From assembly GCF_003008575.1 (NCBI RefSeq), contig NZ_CP027667.1:434001-498000 (forward strand): DNA of 64,000 nt, written 5' to 3'. Positions 10,205-17,720 of the stretch are shown in pieces. The number at the start of each line of letters is the position of its first letter. Position 1 is the first letter of the stretch. The stretch is from Melaminivora suipulveris. GTDB taxonomy: Bacteria > Pseudomonadota > Gammaproteobacteria > Burkholderiales > Burkholderiaceae_C. Both the position numbers and the translations under genes were made by a program. Below the pieces are notes generated by a model that worked only from the letters and a program-made list of their open reading frames with translations, did no database searches and was not told the origin of the DNA.

Positions 10205-10253
10205 TAAAAATGGCCGCCAGTCGGCGTGAACAAATGATAGTACGCTATCAAAA
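10205..10253 (-). repeat. Dispersed repeat copy 3
   Basis: Reverse-orientation copy in the gap between the VOC and hydrolase genes: GGCCGCCAGTCGGCGTGAAC, then GATAGTACGCTATCAAAA. The GATAG/CTATC part is a small hairpin. It lies inside the presumed catabolic operon. Confidence 0.6.
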
Positions 10254-10287
10254 GCGAAGCTCCAGCAATGCTGGCGCGTGTGCCCGC

Positions 10288-10833
10288 TCAGGGCTTGCCG
10301 CTGCCGTCGTGCATCCAGCGCGCGTGCTGGGGTGCCTTCTTGGTACGGTCCCATTCGTTGAGCATGTCCCACTTCACCTTGTCCAGCGCCGTGGCCATCT
10401 CAGGCGTGGTGGTGTCGGCGGCCAGCTCCAGGCGGTGGCCGGACGGGTCGCGGAAATAGATCGACTGAAACAGCGTGTGGTCGGTGGGGCCCACGACCTC
10501 GATGCCGTCGGCCTCCATGCGCGCCTTGGCGGCCATCATGGCGTCGATCGAATCGACTTTGAGCGCCAGGTGCTGCGTCCAGGCGGGCGTATTGGCGTCG
10601 GCCGGGCTGAGCATCTCGGCCTTGGTGGGCAGCTCGAAGAAGGCCAGGATGTTGCCGCCGCCCAGATCCAGGAACACGTGCATGTACGGGTCCGGGTCCT
10701 TGGTGGAGGGCACTTCGTCCTCGGCAATCGCCAGGATGAAATCCATGTCGAGGTATTTTTTGTACCACTCGACGGTCTCTTTGGCGTTCTTGCAGCGGTA
10801 GGCGACATGGTGGATGCCACGAACGATGGACAT
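10288..10833 (-). CDS. VOC family protein (vicinal oxygen chelate; possible ring-cleavage dioxygenase)
   Basis: Single-domain glyoxalase/extradiol-dioxygenase-fold protein of 181 residues. Probable metal ligands are H8 or H9 (GIHHVAYRC), H88 (WTQHLALKV) and E136 (SGHRLELAAD), matching the HxE facial arrangement of the superfamily. The C-terminal tail (MNEWDRTKKAPQHARWMHDG) is outside the fold. Flanked by a flavin monooxygenase upstream and by isomerase and hydrolase genes downstream, it is the only candidate in the cluster for oxygenolytic ring opening, so a hydroquinone- or gentisate-like 1,2-dioxygenase is a reasonable guess. An isomerase or glyoxalase role cannot be excluded. Confidence 0.8.
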   Translation of the reverse strand: MSIVRGIHHVAYRCKNAKETVEWYKKYLDMDFILAIAEDEVPSTKDPDPYMHVFLDLGGGNILAFFELPTKAEMLSPADANTPAWTQHLALKVDSIDAMMAAKARMEADGIEVVGPTDHTLFQSIYFRDPSGHRLELAADTTTPEMATALDKVKWDMLNEWDRTKKAPQHARWMHDGSGKP

Positions 10834-10865
10834 GGTGGGTCTCCTTGCGGTGGTGGTGAGGGGCT

Positions 10866-11090
10866 TCAGAACTTGCCACGCGCGATGCGCAGGGCCTCGC
10901 GCAGCACGCCGATGTCGCCGATGTGGTTGGCCAGCAGCAGGATCAGGCGCGCGTTCACGGCCGTGCTCTGCTCGTCGGTCAGGCCCTGGTGCGTCTCGAT
11001 CAAGGCTTCGTAGAAGTCGTCGCCGGGCGTATAGGCCTGGAAGTAGCGCTGGCCTGGCTCGTGCAGGTTGGGCTGGGTGATCAGGGGCAT
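10866..11090 (-). CDS. DUF2783 domain-containing small protein
   Basis: Protein of 74 residues beginning MPLITQPNLHEPGQRYFQAY; an alternative ATG at 11103-11105 would add MQRDA. The sequence PGDDFYEALIETHQGLTDEQ and LILLLANHIGD fits DUF2783, a small acidic helical family of unknown function that I recall being encoded next to FAD-dependent aromatic monooxygenases. Here it sits 32 bases after the monooxygenase and 32 bases before the VOC gene. A subunit or stabilising partner of the monooxygenase is inference from neighbourhood. Confidence 0.8.
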   Translation of the reverse strand: MPLITQPNLHEPGQRYFQAYTPGDDFYEALIETHQGLTDEQSTAVNARLILLLANHIGDIGVLREALRIARGKF

Positions 11091-11122
11091 GGCGTCTCGC
11101 TGCATGGCAAATCCTGTGGCGT

Positions 11123-12787
11123 TCAGGCGTTGGCGGTGGCGCGCGCCACGGCGGCGCGCACCCGGGCGGCATCAAAGCTGCGCCAGCGCGCCGCCACATG
11201 CTGGTCCGGGCGCAGCAGGTAGCAGCTGCCGGCCTGCAGGTCGTAGCGCTGGCGGATGGCGTCCTGCGCGTCCAGCAGCGTGGCCAGCGGCGCCGGCGCG
11301 CTGCCGCGGCGCGCCACCACGGTGGCCTGCACGCCGATGGCGTCGTGCGCCAGCGCGGCCAGATTCGCGGCCTGCTCGGCGGTCAGATGGCTGGCGTCGT
11401 CGATGTAGTGCAGCAGGTGAAACTGCCCGCCCACATGGCCCAGCAGCCAGTCCGCCCGGCCACCGGCGACGGGCGCGTCGTCCATGGGGGCGCCTGGCAC
11501 CATGTTGCCGGCGAAAGCGTCGACATCGGGCGTGTTCAGGGGCGAATCGACCAGCCAGGACGGCACGGACAGCCGGCCCGAGTTGACCAGCGCGCGGGCG
11601 AACGGATAGTCCTGCGCCAACTCCAGCACTGCGTTGCGAAAGGCGCGGCTCACGGCGCTCTTGGGCGTGATGAAGTCGGTCGAGCGGGTGGAGTTCTGGA
11701 TGTTCTCGTCCGCCGCGTGGCAACGCTCGCTGCTGTAGCTGTCCAGCAGCGATGCGGGGGCCTTGCCGTCGATGACCAGCTTCAGCTTCCAGGCCAGGTT
11801 GTCCGTGTCCTGGATGCCGGAGTTGGCGCCGCGCGCGCCAAAGGGCGAGACCTGGTGCGCCGCGTCGCCCACGAACAGCACACGCTTGTGGTTGAACTGG
11901 CCCATGCGCCGGCACTGGAAGGTGTAGACGCTGACCCATTCGAGCTGGAACTCGCGCTCGTCGCCCAGCATGGCGCGGATGCGCGGGATGACTTTTTCAG
12001 GCTTTTTCTCGGCCTCCGGGTCGGCGTCCCAGCCGAGCTGGAAGTCGATGCGCCAGACGTTGTCGGCCTGCTTGTGCAACAGCACCGACTGGTTCGGGTG
12101 GAAGGGCGGGTCGAACCAGAACCAGCGTTCGGCCGGATAGTCGGCGGCCATGACCACGTCGGCGATCAGGAAGCGGTCCATGAAGATCTTGCCGTCGATG
12201 TCCAGCCCCAGCATCTGGCGGATCGGCGAGCGCGCGCCGTCGGCGGCGACCAGCCAGTCGCAGGTGAGCGTGTAGGCGCCGTCGGGCGTTTCCACGCGCA
12301 GCGTGGCGCAGTCGTCGTCCTGGCTGGCGCCGATGACATTGTTCTTGAAGCGCAGCTCCAGATTGGGCAGCTGGCGCGCGCGCTCGACCAGGTACTGCTC
12401 CAGGTAGTACTGCTGCAGGTTGACCATGCCGGGGCGCTGGTGGCCCTCCTGCGGGCGCAGGTTGAAGTTGAAAACCTCGCCTTCGCGGAAAAACGTGCGG
12501 CCCACGTCCCAGGACACGCCCTTGTCCACGCAGGGATCGCCACAACCCATGCGGCTCAGCACCTCCAGCGTGCGCTTGGCATAGCACACGCCGCGCGAGC
12601 CGATGGAGACGGTGTCGTCGTTGTCCAGCAGCAGCACCTGCTGGCCCTGGCTGGCCAGGTCGATGGCCATGGACAGCCCCACCGGGCCGGCGCCGACCAC
12701 GATCACCGGGTGGTGGCCGCCGCCCTGCCCTTGAAGTTCGGGCGGGCAGACGTAGTCGAACTTGGGGTAGGAGTAGGTGCTGAGCAT
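11123..12787 (-). CDS. FAD-dependent aromatic monooxygenase (class A flavoprotein)
   Basis: Single-component flavin hydroxylase of 554 residues (MhpA/PheA-like). Motifs: GAGPVG of the FAD-binding fold (32-37), DG motif VAADGARSPIR (181-190), and GD motif FVGDAAHQVSPFGARGAN (GD 307-308). The C-terminal third, from about residue 400, is the thioredoxin-like domain typical of phenol/3-hydroxyphenylpropionate hydroxylases. It uses NAD(P)H and O2 to add an OH group to a phenolic or hydroxy-acid ring. ATG 12785-12787 (MLSTYSYPKFDYVCPP) is chosen because upstream in-frame sequence overlaps the MBL gene. Start of the enzymatic part of the catabolic operon; exact substrate unknown. Confidence 0.9.
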   Translation of the reverse strand: MLSTYSYPKFDYVCPPELQGQGGGHHPVIVVGAGPVGLSMAIDLASQGQQVLLLDNDDTVSIGSRGVCYAKRTLEVLSRMGCGDPCVDKGVSWDVGRTFFREGEVFNFNLRPQEGHQRPGMVNLQQYYLEQYLVERARQLPNLELRFKNNVIGASQDDDCATLRVETPDGAYTLTCDWLVAADGARSPIRQMLGLDIDGKIFMDRFLIADVVMAADYPAERWFWFDPPFHPNQSVLLHKQADNVWRIDFQLGWDADPEAEKKPEKVIPRIRAMLGDEREFQLEWVSVYTFQCRRMGQFNHKRVLFVGDAAHQVSPFGARGANSGIQDTDNLAWKLKLVIDGKAPASLLDSYSSERCHAADENIQNSTRSTDFITPKSAVSRAFRNAVLELAQDYPFARALVNSGRLSVPSWLVDSPLNTPDVDAFAGNMVPGAPMDDAPVAGGRADWLLGHVGGQFHLLHYIDDASHLTAEQAANLAALAHDAIGVQATVVARRGSAPAPLATLLDAQDAIRQRYDLQAGSCYLLRPDQHVAARWRSFDAARVRAAVARATANA

Positions 12788-12800
12788 GGCGTTTTCTCCT

Positions 12801-12860
12801 GTTTTTCGGTCAAATCGGCCTGCAGTCGGCGCGGAATAATCGCTTGCAGCTATCTTTTCA
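12801..12860 (-). repeat. Dispersed repeat copy 4
   Basis: Reverse-orientation copy between the MBL and monooxygenase genes: GGCCTGCAGTCGGCGCGGAA, then TAATCGCTTGCAGCTATC. It occupies most of the 80-base intergenic gap inside the presumed operon and ends just before the MBL stop codon. Confidence 0.6.
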
Positions 12861-12867
12861 GTAGTGC

Positions 12868-13833
12868 TCAGCCCTGCTGCAGCGCGTGCCACATCTGCTG
12901 GTCGCGCTCGGCCGTCCAGATGCGCGGGTCGCGGATGCCGCTGGCCTCGTCGTGCGCGCGCGTCACGTCGAACGGCAGGCAGTGCTCGTAGATGAAAACG
13001 TGGCCGAACTTGGGGTCCATGGCTTTGCGGGTGTGGGCCATGGTGGCCTTCAGGTCCATGCCCTGCGCCACCGCCTCCTGCGCGCTGGAATACAGCGTGC
13101 TGACGAAGTCGCGCGTGTAGGCCAGGCCCTTCTTCACGGCGTCGGGCGTCATCAGCGCCGGGCCGCGGCCGGGGATCAGCTTGTCGAAATTCATGGCCGT
13201 CAGCTTGTCCAGCGTCTGCGGCCATTCGGCGAGATACGCGTCGCCGGTGTAGCAGGCGGCGTCGGCCTCGACCAGGTCGCCCGAGAAGCAGATATTCTGA
13301 CTGGGCAGATAGACGATGGTGTCGCCCTTGGTGTGGCCGCGGCCGATCTGCTGGATGCGCACTTCCAGCTTGCCCAGCCAGACGGCCATCTCGCCTTCGA
13401 AAGTGATGGTCGGCCAGGTCAGGCCGGGCACGCTTTCCACCGCCTGGAACAGGCGCGGGAAGCGGCCGATTTCCGAATCCATGTCCTGCTGGCCGCGCTC
13501 GACGATCAAATCGTAGGTGTCGCGGCTGGCGATGATCTGCTCCAGGCCTTCCGGCTTGTAGCCCGAGGCGCCCAGCACGCGCACGGCGTGGTAGTGCGTC
13601 AGCACCACGTACTTGATGGGCTTGTCGGTGACCTCGCGGATCTTGGCGATCACGCCTTGCGCGGCCACCGGCGTGGCGGTGGCGTCGATGATCATGCAGC
13701 CGTCGTCGCCGATGATGACGCCGGTGTTGGGGTCGCCCTCGGCGGTGTAGGCGTAGGCGTTGTCGCTGAGCTTTTCCCAGCTGACTTTCTTTTCTTCCAG
13801 GTCGGCCTGGGAGGCAAATTTCTTATCGCTCAT
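12868..13833 (-). CDS. MBL-fold protein with altered metal site
   Basis: Metallo-beta-lactamase-fold protein of 321 residues. Canonical members have HxHxDH, a middle His, a bridging Asp and a final His. Here the first motif is THYHAVRVLG (79-88): H80 and H82 remain, but the D and H positions are V84 and R85. H167 (GRGHTKGDT) and D186 (FSGDLVE) remain, while the final-His motif reads LIPGRGPA with R223. So site 1 (H80, H82, H167) and the bridging Asp are kept and the three site-2-specific ligands are lost. A mononuclear metal site or non-hydrolytic role is inferred. First gene of the aromatic operon, divergent from lysR. Confidence 0.85.
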   Translation of the reverse strand: MSDKKFASQADLEEKKVSWEKLSDNAYAYTAEGDPNTGVIIGDDGCMIIDATATPVAAQGVIAKIREVTDKPIKYVVLTHYHAVRVLGASGYKPEGLEQIIASRDTYDLIVERGQQDMDSEIGRFPRLFQAVESVPGLTWPTITFEGEMAVWLGKLEVRIQQIGRGHTKGDTIVYLPSQNICFSGDLVEADAACYTGDAYLAEWPQTLDKLTAMNFDKLIPGRGPALMTPDAVKKGLAYTRDFVSTLYSSAQEAVAQGMDLKATMAHTRKAMDPKFGHVFIYEHCLPFDVTRAHDEASGIRDPRIWTAERDQQMWHALQQG

Positions 13834-13900
13834 GGCGCGCAGCTCCTGTCACGCAAGTAAAGATGACTGTCTGGTCGGGATTAGACCGCCGATATATTTA

Positions 13901-13943
13901 TCAGGCAAACGCTTTTTAATAATCAATTCATAGGTTTACCTGA
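13901..13943. promoter_or_regulatory. Candidate LysR operator in lysR/MBL divergent promoter region
   Basis: The 109-base divergent gap (13834-13942) is AT-rich relative to its surroundings (GATATATTTATC, CTTTTTAATAATC). TCAGGCAAAC (13901-13910) and GTTTACCTGA (13934-13943) form an inverted repeat with one mismatch and a 23-base spacer; the second arm touches the lysR ATG. This is the position expected for an autoregulatory LysR-type site controlling both directions. Confidence 0.45.
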
Positions 13944-14848
13944 TGAATGTAACCCTGCGCCAGCTCCACGCCTTCGTCGCGGTGGCCGATACCGGCAGCT
14001 TCACGCTGGCCGCCGAACGGCTGTTCATCACCCAGTCGGCGCTCAGCGCGCTCATCAAGGAGCTGGAGGGCCAGCTTGGCCTGCGCCTGTTCGACCGCAG
14101 CACGCGCCGTCTGCGCCTGTCGGAGACCGGGCGCGAGCTGTACCCGCAGATCGACAAGATCCTGCACGACCTGAACGGCGTGATCGGCGAAGTCGGCAAC
14201 CTCAAGGCCCTGCAGCGCGGCAGCGTGCGCGTGGCCGTGCCGCAGCTGCTGGCCTGCACGCTGTTGCCCGAGGTGATGGCCGGCTTTCATGCGCAGCACC
14301 CGAACGTGCACCTGCGCCTGGTGGACTGCGCCGTGGAGAGCGTGATGGCGCGCGTGTTCTCCGGCGAGGTGGACATCGGCCTGGGGCCCGAGCGCGACGC
14401 CAACTCCGACATCGATGCCACGCCGCTGTTCACCCTGCCCTTTCTGGCCGTCATGCCACCAGGCCACGCGCTGGCGCGGCGGCGCCGGCTGCACTGGGAC
14501 GACCTGAGCGGCCAGCCCCTGATCACGCTGCAGGGCCAGTTCACCGAGCTGCTGGTGAGCGACGTGGGCGAGGCGGCGCGCGGCCTGAACAAGGAGGCGT
14601 TCACCCAGGTCACCTTCATGACCACGGCGCTGGCGCTGGTGCGCGCGGGCCTGGGCCTTACCTTGTGCATGCCCTATGCGCGCACCCTCGTCGAGCAATA
14701 CGGGCTGGTCATGCGGCCAGTGGGCGATCCGGTGGTCGAGCGCGCGTTTTGGATCTTCACGCGCCGCGGGCGCTCGCTGACGCCGGCGGCGCAGGGGTTT
14801 CTGGAGTTTCTGCAGACACGCCTGCAGCAGCCGGACGGTTTTACCTGA
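13943..14848 (+). CDS. LysR-family transcriptional regulator
   Basis: LTTR of 301 residues. The winged helix-turn-helix is at 1-60 (MNVTLRQLHAFVAVADTGSF, ERLFITQSALSALIKELE, RLFDRSTRRLRLSETG), and the periplasmic-binding-like effector domain spans about 90-295 (RGSVRVAVPQLLACTLLPEV, DIGLGPERD). Transcribed divergently from the catabolic operon, it is the likely inducer-responsive activator of that operon and repressor of itself; the effector would be the aromatic substrate or an intermediate. No alteration is visible. Confidence 0.9.
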   Translation: MNVTLRQLHAFVAVADTGSFTLAAERLFITQSALSALIKELEGQLGLRLFDRSTRRLRLSETGRELYPQIDKILHDLNGVIGEVGNLKALQRGSVRVAVPQLLACTLLPEVMAGFHAQHPNVHLRLVDCAVESVMARVFSGEVDIGLGPERDANSDIDATPLFTLPFLAVMPPGHALARRRRLHWDDLSGQPLITLQGQFTELLVSDVGEAARGLNKEAFTQVTFMTTALALVRAGLGLTLCMPYARTLVEQYGLVMRPVGDPVVERAFWIFTRRGRSLTPAAQGFLEFLQTRLQQPDGFT

Positions 14849-14859
14849 GACGGTTTCAG

Positions 14860-14881
14860 CTCTCCCCATGCGGGGGGAGAG
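14860..14881. terminator. Hairpin between convergent lysR and livF
   Basis: CTCTCCCC (14860-14867) pairs with GGGGAGAG (14874-14881) around a 6-base loop, between the stop codons of the convergent lysR and livF-type genes. There is no strong T-run, so intrinsic termination in either direction is tentative. Confidence 0.4.
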
Positions 14882-14897
14882 GCAGCCCTTGCGGGCC

Positions 14898-15593
14898 TCA
14901 GACCTCCAGCCACTCCTTGCGCACCCCCGCGTTGGCGCGCAGCTGCTCGGGCGTGCCCGAGAACACGATGTTGCCGTGCCCCATGACCAGGGCGCGATCG
15001 GAGATCGTCATGGCGATGGTGAGCTTTTGCTCGATCAGCAGCACCGAGATGCCCTTGCCCTTGAGCGTCGTGAGGTACTCGCCCACCAGTTCGACGATCT
15101 TCGGCGCCAGGCCCTCCGTGGGCTCGTCGATGATGATGAGGTCGGGATCGCCCATGAGCGTGCGGCACAGCGTCAGCATCTGCTGCTCGCCGCCGGACAT
15201 TACGCCGGCCTCGACGTTGCGCCGCTCGCCCAGGCGCGGGAACATGGCGTACATGTCGTCCTCGCTCCAGCGGCTGCCGCGACCGTTGCCTTTTTGGCCC
15301 AGCAGCAGGTTTTGCTGCACCGTCAGGTTGGGAAACACGTCGCGGCTCTCGGGCACGTAGCCCAGGCCCAGGTGGGCGATCTCGTAGGCCTTTCTGCCGG
15401 CCAGGTTGGTGCCCTTCCAGTCGATGTGGCCTTCCCAGTGAACCAGCCCCATGATGGCCTTGGCGGCGGTCGAGCGGCCCGAGCCGTTGCGGCCCAGAAG
15501 CGCCACGATCTCGCCAGGGCGCACCTCGAAGTTAACGCCGTGCAGCACGTGGCTCTTGCCGTAGTAGGCGTGCAGATTTTCGATCTTCAACAT
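14898..15593 (-). CDS. livF: ABC transporter ATP-binding protein, LivF type, Walker A Lys replaced by Arg
   Basis: ATPase subunit of 231 residues for a branched-chain-amino-acid-type (HAAT) importer. Motifs: Walker A GRNGSGRST (34-42), where the invariant lysine is R40 (codon CGC on the coding strand); signature MSGGEQQML (132-140); Walker B LIIIDEPTEGLAP with D156 and E157. The rest of the fold is intact. Start ATG 15591-15593 (MLKIENLHAYYGKSHVLHGV) lies 4 bases after the LivG stop. Arg at this position generally impairs ATP hydrolysis, so either the partner LivG carries the active site or this is a tolerated subfamily variant. Confidence 0.9.
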   Translation of the reverse strand: MLKIENLHAYYGKSHVLHGVNFEVRPGEIVALLGRNGSGRSTAAKAIMGLVHWEGHIDWKGTNLAGRKAYEIAHLGLGYVPESRDVFPNLTVQQNLLLGQKGNGRGSRWSEDDMYAMFPRLGERRNVEAGVMSGGEQQMLTLCRTLMGDPDLIIIDEPTEGLAPKIVELVGEYLTTLKGKGISVLLIEQKLTIAMTISDRALVMGHGNIVFSGTPEQLRANAGVRKEWLEV

Positions 15594-15597
15594 GTCG

Positions 15598-16389
15598 TCA
15601 ATGCCCCTCAGCCTGCTGCGCCGCGATGACCGAGCCCAGGTAGGCCTCCTGCACACGCGGATTGGCGCGCACGCGCTCGGGGGTGTCGAAGGCGATGACC
15701 TCGCCATAGACCACCACCGCGATGCGATCGGCCAGGCCGAAGACCACGCCCATGTCGTGCTCCACGGTGAGCAGCGTGCGGCCCTCGGTCACCTCGCGGA
15801 TCAGCGCGATGAAGCGCGTCGTCTCGGTGGTGCTCATGCCCGAGGTCGGCTCGTCCAGCAAGATGACGCTGGCACCGCCGGCGATCGTGATGCCGACCTC
15901 CAGCGCGCGCTGCTCGGCATACGTCAGGTTCATGGCCAGCACGTCGCGCTTGCCCGACAGCTGGATCATCTCCATGAGCTGCGTGGCGCGCTCGTTGGCG
16001 TCCTGCAGGCGCGACAGAAAGCGCCAGAACGCGTAGCGATAGCCCAGGCTCCACAGCACGCCGCAGCGCAGGTTCTCGAACACCGACAGGCGCGGGAAGA
16101 TGTTGGTGATCTGGAAGCTGCGCGACAGCCCCATGCGGTTGATCTCGAAGGGCGCACGGCCGTCGATGCGCGCGCCGTGCAGCAGCACCTCGCCGCTGGT
16201 GGGCGCAAAACGCCCGCTGATCAGGTTGAACAGCGTGGACTTGCCGGCGCCGTTGGGCCCGATGATCGCCACGCGCTCACCCGGCCGCACGGCCAGGCTG
16301 GCGCCGCGGATGATCTCGGTCTTGCCGAAGCTCTTGTGCAGATCGCGCAGCTCCAGCGCGAAACCGCCGCCCGAATCGTTGTGTGCCAT
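15598..16389 (-). CDS. livG: ABC transporter ATP-binding protein, LivG type
   Basis: Second ATPase subunit of the HAAT importer, 263 residues. Walker A GPNGAGKST is intact with K50; Walker B is VILLDEPTSGM; the signature is degenerate as usual for LivG-like proteins (LTYAEQRALEVG) and the switch histidine is in TLLTVEHDMGVVF. C-terminal YGEVIAFDTPERVRAN and VQEAYLG are typical LivG. The ATG at 16387-16389 overlaps the LivM stop by one base (TGATG), implying translational coupling. With LivF it forms the ATPase dimer. Confidence 0.92.
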   Translation of the reverse strand: MAHNDSGGGFALELRDLHKSFGKTEIIRGASLAVRPGERVAIIGPNGAGKSTLFNLISGRFAPTSGEVLLHGARIDGRAPFEINRMGLSRSFQITNIFPRLSVFENLRCGVLWSLGYRYAFWRFLSRLQDANERATQLMEMIQLSGKRDVLAMNLTYAEQRALEVGITIAGGASVILLDEPTSGMSTTETTRFIALIREVTEGRTLLTVEHDMGVVFGLADRIAVVVYGEVIAFDTPERVRANPRVQEAYLGSVIAAQQAEGH

Positions 16390-17720
16390 CACACGGCCTC
16401 CCCACGCGCGATGCGCTGCTCGATCTCCACCTGCACTGCGCTCCACAGTCGCAGGAAGCGCCGGCGCAGCACTTCAAAGGCCGCTGCGCCGACCAGGAAC
16501 ACCACGGCCGAGACGACCCAGCTTTGCGCTGCCGAAGCATCGAGCGTCATGCCCAGGAAGTGCATCTGCGGGCCCAGCGCGGCGTTGAGCTGCAGGTGGT
16601 AGGCCATCTCCACCATGGCCGCCGCGCCCAGCAGCGCCACGCACCCGGCGACGAACAGCGCTGCATACGATGGCAGCACGGCGCGCAGCTTGCCGAAGCG
16701 GGCCAGGCGCACGTTGAGCATGATCAGGCTGGCAACGCCCCCCGGCGCGAACATGACCATGAACAGAAAGGCCAGGCCCAGATACAGCAGCCAGGCCTTG
16801 GAAAGCTCCGACAGCAGCACCGAGGCGAACACCAGCAGCGCCGCGCCGATCATGGGCCCGAAGAAAAAACCCGCGCCGCCCAGGAAGGTGAACAGCAGAT
16901 AGCCGCCCGAGCGGATGGTGCTCACGCTGTCCGCGCCGGTGACGATCTCGAAGTTGATGGCCGCCAGCGCCCCGCCGATGCCGGCGAAAAAGCCCGCGAT
17001 GGTGAACGCGAACCAGCGCACGCGCTGCGTGTTGTAGCCGATGAACTCGACGCGCTCGGGGTTGTCGCGCACGGCATTCAGGATGCGCCCCAGCGGTGTG
17101 CCGGTAAAGGCGAACATCAGCGCCGTGCAGACGAAGCAGTACGCCGCGATCAGGTAGTACACCTGGATGGCGGGGCCGAAGGTGATGCCCAAGAAGCCCT
17201 TGCCGTAGGTGCGATCGGTGGTGATGCCGCCCTCGCCGCCGAAAAACTCCGGAAACATCAGCGCCATCGCCGCCACCAGCTCGCCGATGCCCAGGGTGAT
17301 CATGGCAAACGTCGTGCCGGCCCGGCGTGTGGTGACAAAACCCAGCAGCACCGCGAAGAAGGCACCGGCGAGGCCACCCACCAGCGGCATGAACGCCAGC
17401 GGGATCGGCAGTTCACCGCGTGCGGCCATGTTCATGGCGTGGATGGTCATGAACGATCCCAGGCCGGTATAGACGGCGTGGCCGAAGCTGAGCATGCCGC
17501 CCTGGCCCAACAGGATGTTGTAGGACAGGCAGATGATGATCAGGTAGCCGATCTGGCTGAGCATGGTCAGCGCCAGGCTGCTGGTGAAGACGTAGGGCGC
17601 GGCGACCAGCGCCAGCGCGAACAGCGACCAGATGGCGATGCGTCCGCCGCTCAAAGGCCGCGGCTGGGCCAGCCGCGCGGCCGTGGGCGGGACCGTGGAA
17701 ACTTGCGATGGAGTGGGCAT
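16389..17720 (-). CDS. livM: Branched-chain amino-acid-type ABC permease, LivM
   Basis: Inner-membrane permease of 443 residues with about ten helices. After a 28-residue N-terminal leader (MPTPSQVSTVPPTAARLAQP) come IWSLFALALVAAPYVF and the conserved LivM segment LSYNILLGQGGMLSFGHAVY. EFIGYNTQRVRWFAFTIAGFFAG is the usual mid-protein block. It has a longer C-terminal tail than E. coli LivM, with two extra hydrophobic segments (YAALFVAGCVALLGAAAMVE and WVVSAVVFLVGAAAFEVL). Overlaps LivH and LivG by one base each (TGATG). Substrate may be a branched-chain amino acid, amide or aromatic/dicarboxylic acid. Confidence 0.92.
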   Translation of the reverse strand: MPTPSQVSTVPPTAARLAQPRPLSGGRIAIWSLFALALVAAPYVFTSSLALTMLSQIGYLIIICLSYNILLGQGGMLSFGHAVYTGLGSFMTIHAMNMAARGELPIPLAFMPLVGGLAGAFFAVLLGFVTTRRAGTTFAMITLGIGELVAAMALMFPEFFGGEGGITTDRTYGKGFLGITFGPAIQVYYLIAAYCFVCTALMFAFTGTPLGRILNAVRDNPERVEFIGYNTQRVRWFAFTIAGFFAGIGGALAAINFEIVTGADSVSTIRSGGYLLFTFLGGAGFFFGPMIGAALLVFASVLLSELSKAWLLYLGLAFLFMVMFAPGGVASLIMLNVRLARFGKLRAVLPSYAALFVAGCVALLGAAAMVEMAYHLQLNAALGPQMHFLGMTLDASAAQSWVVSAVVFLVGAAAFEVLRRRFLRLWSAVQVEIEQRIARGEAV

